64,000 bases of DNA from Protula sp. h YS-2021 (Eukaryota; Annelida; Polychaeta; Sabellida; Serpulidae): positions 21,556,642 to 21,620,641 of the forward strand of contig OX457031.1 in assembly GCA_949752745.1 (NCBI GenBank), written 5' to 3'. The notes beneath the pieces are model-generated. The model was not told where the DNA came from. It searched no databases and was given only the letters and a program-made list of their open reading frames with translations. The translations under genes were made by a program, and so were the position numbers. Shown piece by piece: positions 11,536 to 24,200 of this stretch; position 1 is the stretch's first letter, and each line of letters begins with the position of its first letter.

Positions 11536-12710
11536 ATCTGTTTTGAGATGGATTTTTTTCTCATGGGCCCACGCCTTGCACTTCAGGTGTTTTTTCCTTG
11601 AGAGCGCAAAATTTGAAAATAAATTTTTCCTCTAAAATCCCATTTCCAGTGCTTTTTTTTGGCTCCTGGGTAAATGTTGACTTTTACACACCTGGCGAGT
11701 CAATTTCTTTTTTCACTCGATTCTTTAAAGGCCGGTCGCGTCAATTTGTTATTTACCATTTTGGTGACCCGACCGAAATTTGATTGCGATAAAATTGTCT
11801 TTCGAAAGAAAATTTGTAATCTCAAGGCAATCTTTTCGTACGCTTATATTCAGACGCCGGACCTCCACGGCAGTTTAACTTTATGCTCTGCCCCCCCCCC
11901 CCCCTCTTCATCTTCCTCACCTCAATCTTTTAAAGTTTACTACCGAACCACAAATCGTCGTCGGTGTTGCACACTCCTTTGTAATGAGGCCAATGTTTCG
12001 GAAAGGAGGGGGACTCAATTGGGTATTTGGGTAAATTAACGAGAAAATGCAAAGTGTTTAGTCAAGGGATATTTCCATAGAACACGCGTTGTAGTGAGCA
12101 GAGGAAATTTTTGTGTGTGATTTATGTTAGAAAACTGCAGAAATCAGTGTAAAACCGGAAGTTATGATTAAAAGATTAGAATTCGTGGGGCGGGGGGGGG
12201 GGGGGGGGGTTGTTACTGTAGCACATTTCACTTAAGATTCTTCATTTTGGAAAAAAAACACATAAAAACATTCTTTTTATACAATTAAATACAAACAAAT
12301 AAACAAAAAAAGAAAGGGTGGCGATCGCGAGAGCAAACAAAAGGTCTCGACGGTTTTGTATTTAAAGGATTTAGTAACTCATCCTTGCCCGGGACTCAAT
12401 CCAACCCTGGAAGCAGGTACCTAATGGAGGTAAGCCACATTCTATGGCAGAGGACAATTAACTGAAGGTTTTCCTTTGTGTAAGTGTGACAACTTGAGCC
12501 ACATTAAACTTCATCAAGTGTTGTAACAGTTCGTCTAACAAATAAATTAAGTAAGTGGGAATATCTTAGCGTTTTGTCCAAAGTTATTTTCAAACTTCGA
12601 GGGAAAGTATATCAAAGTGGTTACAGTAGTTAAAATGGTAAATAACACGCCTACAAGGGGAGGGGGGACGAATGGCTACAGTAGATCCAAATTGCTGAAA
12701 TTGAAAAGAC
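11536..12710. other. Spacer, no gene seen
   Basis: A C run lies at about 11890-11904 and G18 at 12192-12209. The open frames at 11598-12039 have no recognisable domain. Confidence 0.4.
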
Positions 12711-13052
12711 CATCTTCCGTGGCTGAAAACAATTTTTATTTGTCAAGTATCGCAAAATAAGGAATATTTGAGTATAAAAGGTCGCCAAATTTGCATCTGG
12801 CTAATTAAGTTTAGTAAGAATTGAACATTTTGTTGTCACCAATTACGATCTACTCTAACCATTTCTATCTCCTCTCCCTCGTATATATGTGTGCATGTGT
12901 CACTCTATCTGACTATCCAAACTGGTCACAATAAAATGTAACATTTCAATTCTACTAAACAAGTCGGGTGCGAACTGGCAACCCTTTCGACTTAATCATT
13001 CCTTATTTTGCGATATCTGACACATTAAAATTGTTTTCAGCCACGGACGATG
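12711..13052. mobile_element. 342-bp foldback MITE-like element
   Basis: The first 55 bp (12711-12765, CATCTTCCGTGGCTGAAAAC... to AATAAGGAAT) are the reverse complement of the last 55 bp (12998-13052) with 5 mismatches. Further in, TTTAGTAAGAATTGAACATT and TTGTYACCA pair with their complements near 12923-12960, so most of the element is one long hairpin. No coding capacity and no clear target-site duplication. Confidence 0.75.
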
Positions 13053-15639
13053 TTTTTTATTTCATTATTTCATTTTCCCTTCTGGGAACTCAATGGGAAA
13101 CATCACCCGGAAGTGAAAACTTATTTCAAATGTTTACCATTACCAATTTTTTAACAACATACATTTTAGACACGGTAAGTAAGACAAAAAAGCCTGTTGA
13201 GCACTTTATTTACTGTACAGGCGACAGGCTTCAGTTTTCCCAGGAGACGAGGGTTGATAAACCACACCTACCTAACAAAATATGAAAATAAAATCCTCGC
13301 TGATAATGTTTCGGGAAATATATTAATCTCCATGATGAAAAACTATATACGTTAATAATATTCAATAGAAAATATTAACGTCACATGTTATCTTACATAT
13401 GACAAATACTACAACAACAAAGTATTATCTTTCGTCAGGGCGTACTGCCTACGAGTAGGCATAGGATGAATCATCGCCTCTTTTTGGATAGGCGATATTT
13501 CCGGATAACTCCAACATTTTTCAGGAATATATCCGATTTAACTGCTAAGAAATTAAAGTGGCTATGTATGAATTCACAGGTCCCTTATGTTCTGAGTGAA
13601 AATAAACCTTACCAGGCCTTAAGCTGTAAGTAGTGGACAACATTTGGGCTGTACATTAAATGGAAACAAACCACTCGGGAAAGTCCCCGATGTAATAAAT
13701 AGCCATAACAAAAAAGTAATGTGTCGTTGTCATAAAACAGGTGACCTCTGAGGAGATCAATCTGTTATGTATAAACACAGAGCGGATGGATATTTCTTTC
13801 TCACTAGCCGTAATGTGCGACCCTCAGTGTTAAGTATTCTTGCATATTGGTTGAAAGGGTGCATATGAGTGTCCAAGTCACTAAAATCCAAAATTTAGTG
13901 GCTTTTTAAAAAAAGCTGATTCCTTTCTTTGATGAGTACTATTTTGCGGGGAATCGCCAGTGGGTCTGCGGAGTGAAAAGGTGTTATACATAACAGACCG
14001 AACTGCCGTAGAGGTCGGCTGTTGGACAACAACGAGTAATGTGTAGATCGGCAACCTTTGTTGATAAACAACCGTTGTTTCGAGTAATCCACGCGTCCTT
14101 CACCTTTGGAGTGTACACACAAAAACGTGTGTGTTTCGTGATTTGTCGGCTCCAGTGTCGACTCTCAACAGTTAAAAAGTGAACATAAGGCCGTATTTTA
14201 TTCTGGCGACTTGGGCGAAAATAAAATATGCAAATTAGATGCTGAAACGCCCAAATATGCCTGAGAATGTTTCTCAAAACGGACACAAAATAGTTTTCAA
14301 ATTTCCGAGAAAGTCATAACAACAGTATAACCACCACGAAATAAACATGTAAATCACAGCTATTCAGACAAATGCCTTGCGTGTACTAATTTATCTATAT
14401 TTTGCTCTGTGCTACCATAAGTTTGAATTTAAGAATGAGTATCTTAACGAAAATAAATAATTGTTTTCAGGGCAAAAAGCGCGTTTCTGGGCGATAGCTG
14501 TGTGCTTTGGTTGTCATATTTCTCCGCGTTGCGCTAATCTGCGAGGAATAAAGTCTGGACAAAACGTGCTCATTGATGTTTTTTTAAGTACAAAAGAAAT
14601 TTAGAAACAACATCTGTTGCTTATTATAAATATATAAATTTGTGTAAAATTTTTCACAACGCGACATGTTATTTTGTAAACATTTGAGAATTCTTATCCA
14701 AGAAGTAGCGATAGAGAAAATATTTAAGATTTATTTATTTTCGAAGAGAGCCCAGAAAAAAAATGGTCATCAAAAAGATTAAAATAGCTCCAAGCATTCT
14801 CAGAGAATAAATACGTAGAATAAAATGCAGCTTAAGAACAGTGTTGTATTTTTCAATTATAAAGAATTTAAATTGCATGGTGTTAGCTTAAGTACTAAAA
14901 GTGATGTTAGGTGTATTTGTGTATGCATCTTTGAAAGTAAATCTTGTTGTCTATCGCCCAAGTAACACTCAAAACAGTTCATTCCGAGCGAACTTATAGT
15001 CCATCCACCTCTTTTACCAAGGCTCTGTGAAGGGGGAGCCGTCTACATCTACATGACCGTTTGCGACTTAATGCACCTTATATCACTGCACTATTTCACA
15101 TCTCTTTCCTGTGTCTATTTACGAGGGGAGGGATATATGATGTCCAGCAATATGGAAATTAGACGATTTTTAAAGTTCACTTTGTACGCAAAATCTTCTT
15201 CTTTAAAGACGAAACTGTTGATAATCAAGTTAAGATTTGTCTCATTCTCATACCTCTGTGACACTTCCATATCCTTTCCCTCGTAGTCAGCTTATAAATG
15301 TCCATGTTTAATGGGGATTCTGATAAATTCCTTTCTTTTCAAATTTACACGTTTTATAAATCAGTATGTCAAGTGACCCTTTTCATCAGAATCGAAATAT
15401 ACATAAAACAAAACTTTTAGGTTGCATTAAATACGGCTTGTGCGTTCTAAGAGCGACAATACCATCTTAGCATTAAAGAGCAAGCCAAATACGGATTTAA
15501 TCTTTCTTATGAGAGTGTGCGATCAAAAACGAGAGAGACACATCTAATGCAATATCTAAATTATGATACTTCAACTATTAGAATAGCGAGGGCATCTTAT
15601 TATCAGTGGCCACACTTAATACGGCTCAGGGGTTTTTAG
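13053..15639. other. Spacer, no gene seen
   Basis: Two adjacent small hairpins stand out: GCCTACGAGTAGGC at 13447-13460 and ATCGCCT...AGGCGAT at 13473-13496. No supported exon. Confidence 0.4.
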
Positions 15640-17115
15640 GTCCCGCCGACTTTAGTCGGTGGACTATCCCATCTCTTTTTATCTTTCCGTGATGCGTGTG
15701 TTTTATAGCAACTTCCGTCAGTTGGGGCATCCGTCGCATGTATGTGCGTATACAAAATTTTACTTAATCTGCTTCTCCATGTGCAGCTTTGATTCAATTG
15801 TTTTCAAATTTTGCACGAATAATTCCAATGTAGTCCTCTCTTTAAAAATTATTTCAGTGTTGATCCGCCAAAAATTGACAATAGGAAAACATTTAAAAAT
15901 TTTTTATGGCCATTTTCCAAAATGTTGTGCCTCCCAAGCAGTTGTGATTGATTTTCTTTCAAACTTCAGAAAAATATTCTTCAGGTGATCTTTTTTTTGA
16001 AAATTACGTTTGTTGCGTAATCTGAGAAAAAGTTATAAAAGAAATGGAAAAAATTCATAAATATATGTTTTAGTCAGTATTAATCGCTGTGTGTTATTGT
16101 GGGTTTGACTCCCACAGAGTGCGTGCATAACGATAGCTCATGCGATAAACTGGAACTCTCCGTTGGTAGCACATCATAAGTATGAGACTAGAGCATATCA
16201 CCAGTAAAATAGTTAGCAAATAACACCATAATTTCCTCACAGGACAGAACTAGAAGTTTCAAGAGAGCCAGCAGAGGTCTAGTAAATCAAACATTGATAG
16301 GCTCTTATGTTTTAAAATCCAGTTATGGAAAAAGTTTCAATGGACTGCGCCGAAAAATGAAAGCATTCTAACTAAAATGATTTAACTCTTTTGCAGAAGA
16401 TTTTGATAAACCTTATTCCCAAAACATTGAAAAGGTGGCATGGGACCAACTTTTTGGAGGTGCACTAAGACAAAAAAGACTTTTTACAGAAAACATGGAA
16501 TAACCTCAATAAAACTGCAGCAGGCAACGGATTTTGAAAAAAAAGAAACAGATAAGAAGCCTTCGTATAAAATATTGAAGGAATTCAGTCAGAATTGCGG
16601 GAAAAGAACCGTTCTAAAAATTGGTTACTGAAGTTCTTTTTTAAATGCCCCCATTGAGCAAATTTTTGGCAGATTGACATAAAAAGTTAATTTTCCAAAA
16701 GTGGACCGGCTAGTGAACATTTATGCACAATTTGAAGGCAATAAAATCAAAATTGGTTCGGACAATTCTCTAAAAGCAAAATCTTTTTCGCAGAGTTTTG
16801 TTGAGTCAGCCTACACAGGACAGCCTACCCAGGAAACATTCGCACAAAATCTTAAGACACTCTCATCTAACTTGTGGGGGTAGAAGTTTCTCTAAAATTG
16901 GCTTCCAAAAATTACAAATACCCCATTTAGCCAAATTCTGGCAGATTGCCAAAAAATAAATGAAACAGAAACAATAAATAAAACAGAGACGACTACCTAG
17001 AGAACATTTGCACAAAATTTTAAAGGAATCTGAAGAAAACTCAGGAATGAGAAGCATTGTAAGCGAAAATTTACATGCGCAGATGTCATGTAGCGAAATT
17101 CGGTCTAGTTTGGAA
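15640..17115. repeat. Old mosaic of degenerate repeats
   Basis: It opens with the hairpin CCGACTTTAGTCGG near 15648 and closes with GCGAAATTCGGTCTAGTT at about 17094-17111. The closing sequence recurs (GCGAATTTCGGTCTAGTT) at about 49852-49869. Inside, GGCAGATTGNC, ACATTTGCACAAAAT and CTAAAATTGG blocks recur at about 16600-16740 and 16800-17020, showing an ancient ~270-bp tandem structure. The open frames here are repeat by-products. Confidence 0.5.
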
Positions 17116-17220
17116 ACCGCTTTATCTGCTGTATCTTGCAACTTTATCACCTTAATAAACATTAACTAGACTATCTATTGCATAAGACATCAATGAGCAT
17201 AATTAACGCGCGCTTTGCAT

Positions 17221-17396
17221 AGGCGTAGCCAGGGGAGGTGCAGTGGGTGCTATCGCACGCCCTTTTCGGGGGCAAAAAAATAAGAACTGTAAAATATTAA
17301 AGAATAGAAAACTTCACATTTATTAGAAAAAAATTTACTGAAATTAATTCTCGCTCGTTAAAAATGCACTCCCTTTTCAAAAAGCTGGCTACGCCT
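17221..17396. mobile_element. 176-bp MITE with 12-bp terminal inverted repeats
   Basis: AGGCGTAGCCAG at 17221-17232 is exactly inverted at 17385-17396 (CTGGCTACGCCT). The inside is AT-rich and non-coding, with CGCCCTTTTCGG and CACTCCCTTTTCA near the two ends. A TTGC motif flanks both sides but no exact target duplication is clear. Confidence 0.65.
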
Positions 17397-17580
17397 TTGC
17401 TTTGCTGCCTCCGGAGAGCGCTTATTTACTGCTTAAGAAATCGCTATGCAAGCACTCTGGAGTCGAATCCACAATAGCAAAGAACGATGAGCATTGCAAT
17501 GTAATTAAACTATTTCGCTACTTGTATTATTTTACTCACCAGTTTAATTTGATTAACAAAGACGACAATGTGTTAGGTTT

Positions 17581-17860
17581 GTGATTAAAAATCTAAGAGG
17601 AGTAACATTTTTAAAAAATGTACAATTGTTGCTTAGTTTTGGCGTTTCGGACCAAAATATTGTTGCAGTTACATAGGACACATCGAAAGTAATCAATCCA
17701 CAATGCCAAGGGACATTCTGACTGGATAAAAATGCCCCCTACTTAGGGAGCATTGCTGAACAATCGGACCAAAAATGTAGGAGAACTTGCGTTTTCGAAA
17801 AATTGTTTACATACAGAAACACACATATTGGACGACAGATAGTCCTCAAGTGATGGATAC
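17581..17860. repeat. Diverged copies of the AGGAGTAGCATTTT repeat family
   Basis: AGAGGAGTAACATTTTTAAAAA near 17596 and TGTAGGAGAACTTGCGTTTTCG near 17786 resemble the pair at 3699-3900, with similar ACATACAGAAACAC tails. Confidence 0.45.
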
Positions 17861-17994
17861 AAGCCACCGATGAAAGTCAGTTGGGTTAAACCTTTTGGGA
17901 GAGGAAACAGAATTGGTTGCAGTAGATCATAATTATCGAGAACAAAATGTTACATTAACTCACTAAAAATCCCCAGGGAAGGTGGGGCATTTGG

Positions 17995-18390
17995 ATCATT
18001 TCTAGTCTCATTTCAATCTTTTGGGCGTAAAACGCTTTTATCAGAGGTATCTCGGCGACCTTGACCTCCTTGTTCCTGATCAAGGTTAAAAACCGAATTT
18101 GACCATGTTCTCGAAAAGAATTAGAGGTGCAGCTTTTACGACCCTTTTGGCCAAATACACATTTTATTAGAGGTAGCTCTATGACTTGACCTCCTCGGTC
18201 ATGAATAAGGTAAAAAACCGAGAGTTTACCATGAGCTCTAAAGGGGTCAGAGAGTGGTTGATTCTGAGTTTACTTTCGGCCATTTGGGTCTAAAGAGCTT
18301 ATATAGGCGGTAACTCTTTTATCTCTACCTCCTTGGTCATGGTCAAGGCTAAAAACCAGAAGCTAATTATTATCTCGAAAACAGTTCAAG
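17995..18390. repeat. Three tandem copies of a ~130-bp unit
   Basis: GACCTCCTTGGTCATGRTCAAGG followed by TTAAAAACCGA occurs near 18063, 18188 and 18326, with GGCCAWTTGGGTCTAAA-like blocks between. Copies are about 70-75% alike by eye. Confidence 0.6.
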
Positions 18391-18559
18391 AAAGAGCAAT
18401 TTTTTATCATATTTTCTGCCGTGGTTTTGCAAATGGGTCATTCTTCTATCTAGCGAAATTATGCCTAGTTTTGATAGAGTATCCCCTTATATAACGGAAT
18501 GCGGAGAGAATGTTAGAAAAAGCAAAACTTCTGTGGCAAACGCAGAGTACTAGACGGAA

Positions 18560-18756
18560 ATTACCCCTTTTCAGAGGAGACTGGCATGCGACACAGACGA
18601 TTGGCCTCAAAATAATTGTTTGGACACGTTTGTTACCACTCAGCTACCAAGTAGGCACCATGCGTCTCCCTGACATTTTAAATGACCCCTTAACGCAGAG
18701 TGCTAAGTTTGATCCACCTACCTACCTACCTACCTACGTGCGTGCGTGCGTGCGTA
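18560..18756. repeat. Fragment of the 330-bp dispersed repeat, then tetranucleotide runs
   Basis: CACCATGCGTCTCCCTGACA followed by ACGCAGAGTGCTAAG matches the end of the repeat at 6783-7124. It is followed directly by (CTAC)n and (GTGC)n from about 18715. Confidence 0.55.
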
Positions 18757-19103
18757 CATGGAATTCATTATTCATACTCTTCATTATTTTAACTGGGTAT
18801 GTTTGTTTATAAGATATATAAGCCGCTTGTTGGAGCTGCCTAGGATCTTTCCCTGAAAAAGCCTATCAAATAGGAAGGTAGCGTATGTAAGTACGTACCT
18901 ACCTACCAATACACCGATACATTTAGAAATTACTCTCCACAATTAAATGTCAATTTAAGATCTAATAATGAGAAAAAATGCTGCACCTTTAAATTCTGAG
19001 TTATTCCCGATTTTATGTTGTATTTCTTCGCGTTTGATAGTTTACCACTTACTGCTTTGGACGAACATTTTGGCTGCAGTGCAGACATGGTTTTTCAAAC
19101 ATG

Positions 19104-19217
<114 letters not shown>

Positions 19218-20153
19218 ATCCTTTTATCTTTAAAACAGTATATTTTCACCACAACATTCGTCAATAAATATTACTTCACTTCATCATGAAGGAAACCTTG
19301 GTGCACTTTTATTCATACCTATATGAACACTTACTCCGGACTGTCTTTTGCCCCAAAACCTTCAGATTTAATTTAAATTTAAATTTTAACTTTTTATTTT
19401 AAATAAATCACTGTTTCGTGTTTGATAAGTATATACTAGACTTTTGATGTAATTGTCACTAGTAATTACGATCAATATTCAAGTGGGACTGTGTGGTGGA
19501 ATATGTAATTACTCAAACAAATTAACTATCATGAGTAACGTCGTTAACTGCTTTATCACAATTAAAAGAGGTTTTAACAAATTTAGCCTTTGTTTATTGA
19601 ACATAAAATTTGATACATTTGCACAATTTGACCCATGTACGATTTGACATGCGTACGTTCCGTCTCTCTCCCGGGTTTTGTATTGCTGATGAATAGCAAC
19701 TATACCTAAGATTTAAACGAAAGAATTAATCACTTCCGGATCGTTTTTTTACACTACGATCCGATCACACACTGAATCTACACTGCTATTATTGTGTGTT
19801 GTTATCTATACACGCAACGTTAACCAGTCACGTGCGCCATAATGTAGAGGGTGCTCCCTCCAACCACACGCACATCCTTGCGGGAGTAATCCAAAGTAGT
19901 AAATAGGGATCTAAAACACTTCTACTTCTTGCTCAAGTACAGACGTACTAAAGTGTATGTGTACTTAAGTGCAAGTATCATTTCGTGAAGGTGTCCTTAA
20001 GAAGAATGTCGCGAGAGTGCACCTGACGCATTTTGATTTGGTTGATTGAATTTGTTTTGGCATTATCTTTGTCTGTTTTGGGTGTAGAAACACGCTGTTT
20101 GAGGCTTTGTTGTGGATATTGAGGTTAATAGTAAAATAAAATCAGCCAGTTTA

Positions 20154-20398
20154 TTTGTGCAAAATTGAAATCAAGTAGTCAATAATACAAATACAGCAAA
20201 AACACAATACTTCAAGCAGATTTGTCTGTAATACGATTCAATAATGTATTCCGCAGATGTCTAGACAATGTTTGCACAAAATTGAAATCAAGTAGTCAAT
20301 GATACAAATACAGCAAAAACACAATACTTCAAGCAGATTAGTCTGTAATACGATTCAATAATGTATTCCGCAGATGTCTAGACAATGTTTGCACAAAG
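20154..20398. repeat. 117-bp tandem duplication
   Basis: The unit TTTGTGCAAAATTGAAATCA ... TCTAGACAATG (20154-20270) is repeated at 20271-20387 with about 4 differences, and a third copy starts at 20388 but stops after ~10 bp. The near identity implies a recent event. Confidence 0.9.
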
Positions 20399-20714
20399 TT
20401 TTTCTGCAATAACAAAAATTAAATCTTTCACAATGAATAGTTTTAAGCTCATTATCGATAAAACTAAAATACTTCTGGATACTACCCGGCAGTCTATAAT
20501 GATTAGCTCCACACAGCATTATTAATGTTCGAATTTTAACCAAATCAAAGAACTTCAAAGCTATTAGCTTAGTAAATAAATTATTTGCATGCGAAAATTT
20601 ATTTAATATAAAAATAATTGTGGTAGTTTTTCTTAAAAAAGAAATACTGAGTCCATATTAGTTTTAAACGATTTATTCCAGACTTCCACACGATATTCAT
20701 ATTAGGAGGAGCTA

Positions 20715-21000
20715 ATGTACAGTGCATTGTGCTGTGCAGTGTTTGCTTATCGTTTCAACTTAGCATCACACATCAGTGGTGCACAGCAAAACAGTGAACA
20801 TAAATGTGGTATACGTACAAAGACGTTTTCCACAAAGCTCCACCTCAAGGGGTACGTGATCAATGTTCACAGATGCAAACGGCAGTACCAGTGCAACTTT
20901 TGCGGCTGAAATTCTAACAATAGCTCTCATCTGAATCGAGACATGGAAGCAATGCATATGGCAATGTGCCTTCTATGTGGGGACTATGGAAAGGAATTTT
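20715..21000 (+). pseudogene. Decayed C2H2 zinc-finger sequence
   Basis: In one frame successive finger-like blocks appear: CCAVFAYRFNLASHISGAQ, HKCGIRTKTFSTKLHLKGYV ending INVH, YQCNFCG-stop-NSNNSSHLNR ending DMEAMH, and CLLCGDYGKEF-stop. Several Cys/His positions are replaced and two in-frame stops interrupt it, so it is a relic. A short open frame at 21081-21263 follows with no recognised domain. Confidence 0.5.
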
Positions 21001-21263
21001 TATGAGGTCACCTCTTGCATCGCTTGTTTACCGTGAACATGCCGAACCAAATAGGCTAACAACTGAAGGAGAGCATTTTTGTGGAAACGTTTATATCAAT
21101 TAAAAATAAAGATATTGTATGGTTCAAGAAGGAATTAGAACATTCCATCAAACACTATGCATGTGGAGATATTGTTGAAGGCATCAAATGGTATGTCGCC
21201 ATGCACAATATATATAGCAAAATAAAAAATGATGAAATATGCGAACACGTACACCATAAGTGA

Positions 21264-24200
21264 AACCAAGATAAGCATCTAGCCTGAACACATTAATGAT
21301 GTACTGCAGAAATGTGTCAAGCGCCATGCATCGAATTCCAAAAATGAGAGCTCGAAGTATCTAGCTGGAGTATAGAAAGAGATAACGTGGAAGTACCCAC
21401 CGCTGTGCACAATCCTATTTTAGCCAACAGCTAATGTAAAAAGCAGGATGTTTGATGTTTTCGAAGTGAAACAAATAGCTTCGTTTACAAGCTGCAAAAA
21501 TAATAACTTTTGTTCCAGAACAGTCTCCGGGTGCATCCCCAGCTACAAAGACGCAAAACAATGGTGTGACAGTAGAACAACGATGAGGTAATGAAGCAAC
21601 GATCATGCAAAGGTAACTGAAACAACATATTAAGCTCAAGCAAAGGTGACAATTGGCAATATTGATTTCACAAGTATTAAACCTCAGTGAACTTAAAGTA
21701 TTCAAACACCATCTGTCATTTGAAATGAATTTGCTGAACATTACAGACGTGATTTGTGGAATAGAATCCACTGATTTGAAACAAATATAGGTACACTTTA
21801 AATTTACAAAGACAAAAACTGGTTTAAGCCTTACCGAAAAACTATTAGCTCCTCTCTACCAACTTTCTAAAATGTTCTGACATTACAGTGATTTATTGCT
21901 TAATTATTTTGCTTAATTATTTTATTTTCCTTTATTTTTTCATAGTTATAATAGTTCTTCCAACGTCCAGACTTTTCCTGTTTTCTGAAAGCTAACCAGC
22001 TCTTATTTATTCTCATGTTTGGGGCAGTTCTATAAACCCTTCCTTCGCTGTTACAAGACGAGATTCTAATTGGCGTAATAGCGGTCCGGTGCCTTCATAG
22101 CGGGCCCATGTGTGCCAATGGCCAGGCTACCCAGTCCAGATCGGGATTTAAATGGTCAGACCTTTTACACAATTAATTTACCAATTGCCACATACCTGTT
22201 ACGGAGGGCTGCCATAATCTTAACTTATTTTAAACAAAAAAAAAATGACCGCCCGGATACCTAGCCGCTTCACAGACAAACTTAACCCTAATGTGATGTA
22301 GACCAAGAGTGTTATAGACCAAGGGCACAATGGAAGAAAGGAGGTGTTATCTGATAAGGGGAAGTTAAAAAAACTGCTTGCGTTCCCCTGTTTTTTTAAC
22401 AATACAAATTACAATTACAAAAACTCAAAGGTACTTTGTCAAACATCTATATCTTCAATAGGATTCCAGGATTTGAAATAACTGAAATGAAAATGCACCT
22501 GTTTTACCTGCATTTCAAACATTCAAAGACATTTACAAATTGGACAACAAATAAATCGCTAAAATTGCAGTTCCACGAGTCATAAAAACAGAAGATTTCG
22601 GATGTTTCTAGAGCTGCAATCCACTACCCAAACCACTGTTGGGACAATATATTGACATAATGAAGTATGTGAATGTGTTGCACATAATAAAATGTTCGCT
22701 ATTACCGGCATTAGAACGTCTCCATCCAGCAGAAAATAGCTCCGAAGGCTAAACCATTAGAGATGTGAATAAGAATCCGATGTAGGCCGCTTTCACTTTT
22801 CTTATACCCCCTGCTCAAAATCAAGACCTTTTGAAAGATCACGCTACCAATTAACGTCTTTGGTTATAAGGAATTTACAACGCCCTTGTATCTGTGCAAG
22901 ACCAGCTATGGAATACAGGCCAACCTGCTACTCATTAATGAAAAAGACAAACATCGCTACTGTTTGATTTTCACTCGGTTTATGAGTGACCACCAGAAAC
23001 GTAATAAAAGTTTTTAAATGTTTTAACTTTTTGAATGGATTTATACGACAGGATATGTTGAACAAACACAAAAACTTCTGCTTCCAGCCTGGAACGCAAA
23101 GATTTTGGTTTCCAGAGAAAGAGAAATAAGTCACGTTTTAATCTATGGCCAAACAGTAACGTTTTCCTTTCTCCGTGCTGCTTTTGGGGGTTTTAAAAAT
23201 AAACCGAAGGGTGACAGAAGTATTGGGACCACCAACCCAACAGTTTCTGTTGTGTTATAACCAGTGTTTCAGAAAAATAATGTGCTGCTGTTCTGTACAG
23301 TGGAGGCAATGCTATATAAACCTTTCTCAATCAGACATCTTAAAGAACACGGTGCGTATAATTATTACCATAGAGGACAAAAGAAGCTTGAGCAAGCGAA
23401 TGTTATGTTCGTCATCATCAAGTTTTATATGAAAGTATGCGACCATACATTTAACCAGAAAGTTTTGAGGAGCACCCCGCAGTGAATACAAACTTGCAAT
23501 GAAGCTTCAGAAAGTGAGTGATAAGAAAAAGGACTAATGTGTTCCAATTCAATGTCTTCCATAACTTGTGCGGGTGTGATGGTCACATTATTATGGATTG
23601 TATGGGCACGTTTTAGGATAAACCATTAAGACTGATTCACAAAACTAGTAGAAATTTGTAAGCAATCTTATCATCGAAGTAACACAATTTTCAGCCTTGC
23701 TTCGTACTATTATGTGGATGGCCCGTACAAACTCAGCGAAAAAGAAATGTTCTTAACAGAATTTAATAGCTTCAAACATCAAAAACTTGTACCTGTTGAA
23801 TGTTGTAGAGAAAACAGCAGTTCTAGTATATCGATACAACATATTCTGTTAATTGTTGAAAAATATTTATTTAGTGTTATTCAGTGTCAATAATAATCCG
23901 TAATAATTCTATTAATTCAATAAAAATTCTATTAATGTTTTACGCCCTACTCGCTATAGATGGCCTCGTTATGCGAGTGCAGTAGTTAATTTATGTGAAA
24001 AAAGTTTGACTATGCAGCTGTCTAGTGAATATGACATAAAATAAAAGCGATACTTTTTTTAACAAACTGCATTTATTGAGCACAAAACCTTTATGTATAT
24101 ATTATACTATCACATTCCTAATTTACAAAATGCCCCAAAGGTCTATTTACTGTTAATTAACACGAATGATTAAAAGCTGATATCTTCTGGAAATGAGTAA

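Noticed and set aside
16097..16125. tRNA-like T-arm GTGGGTTTGACTCCCAC
   Set aside because: Stem and loop look right, but no D-arm, anticodon arm or acceptor stem could be fitted upstream; at best an old SINE.
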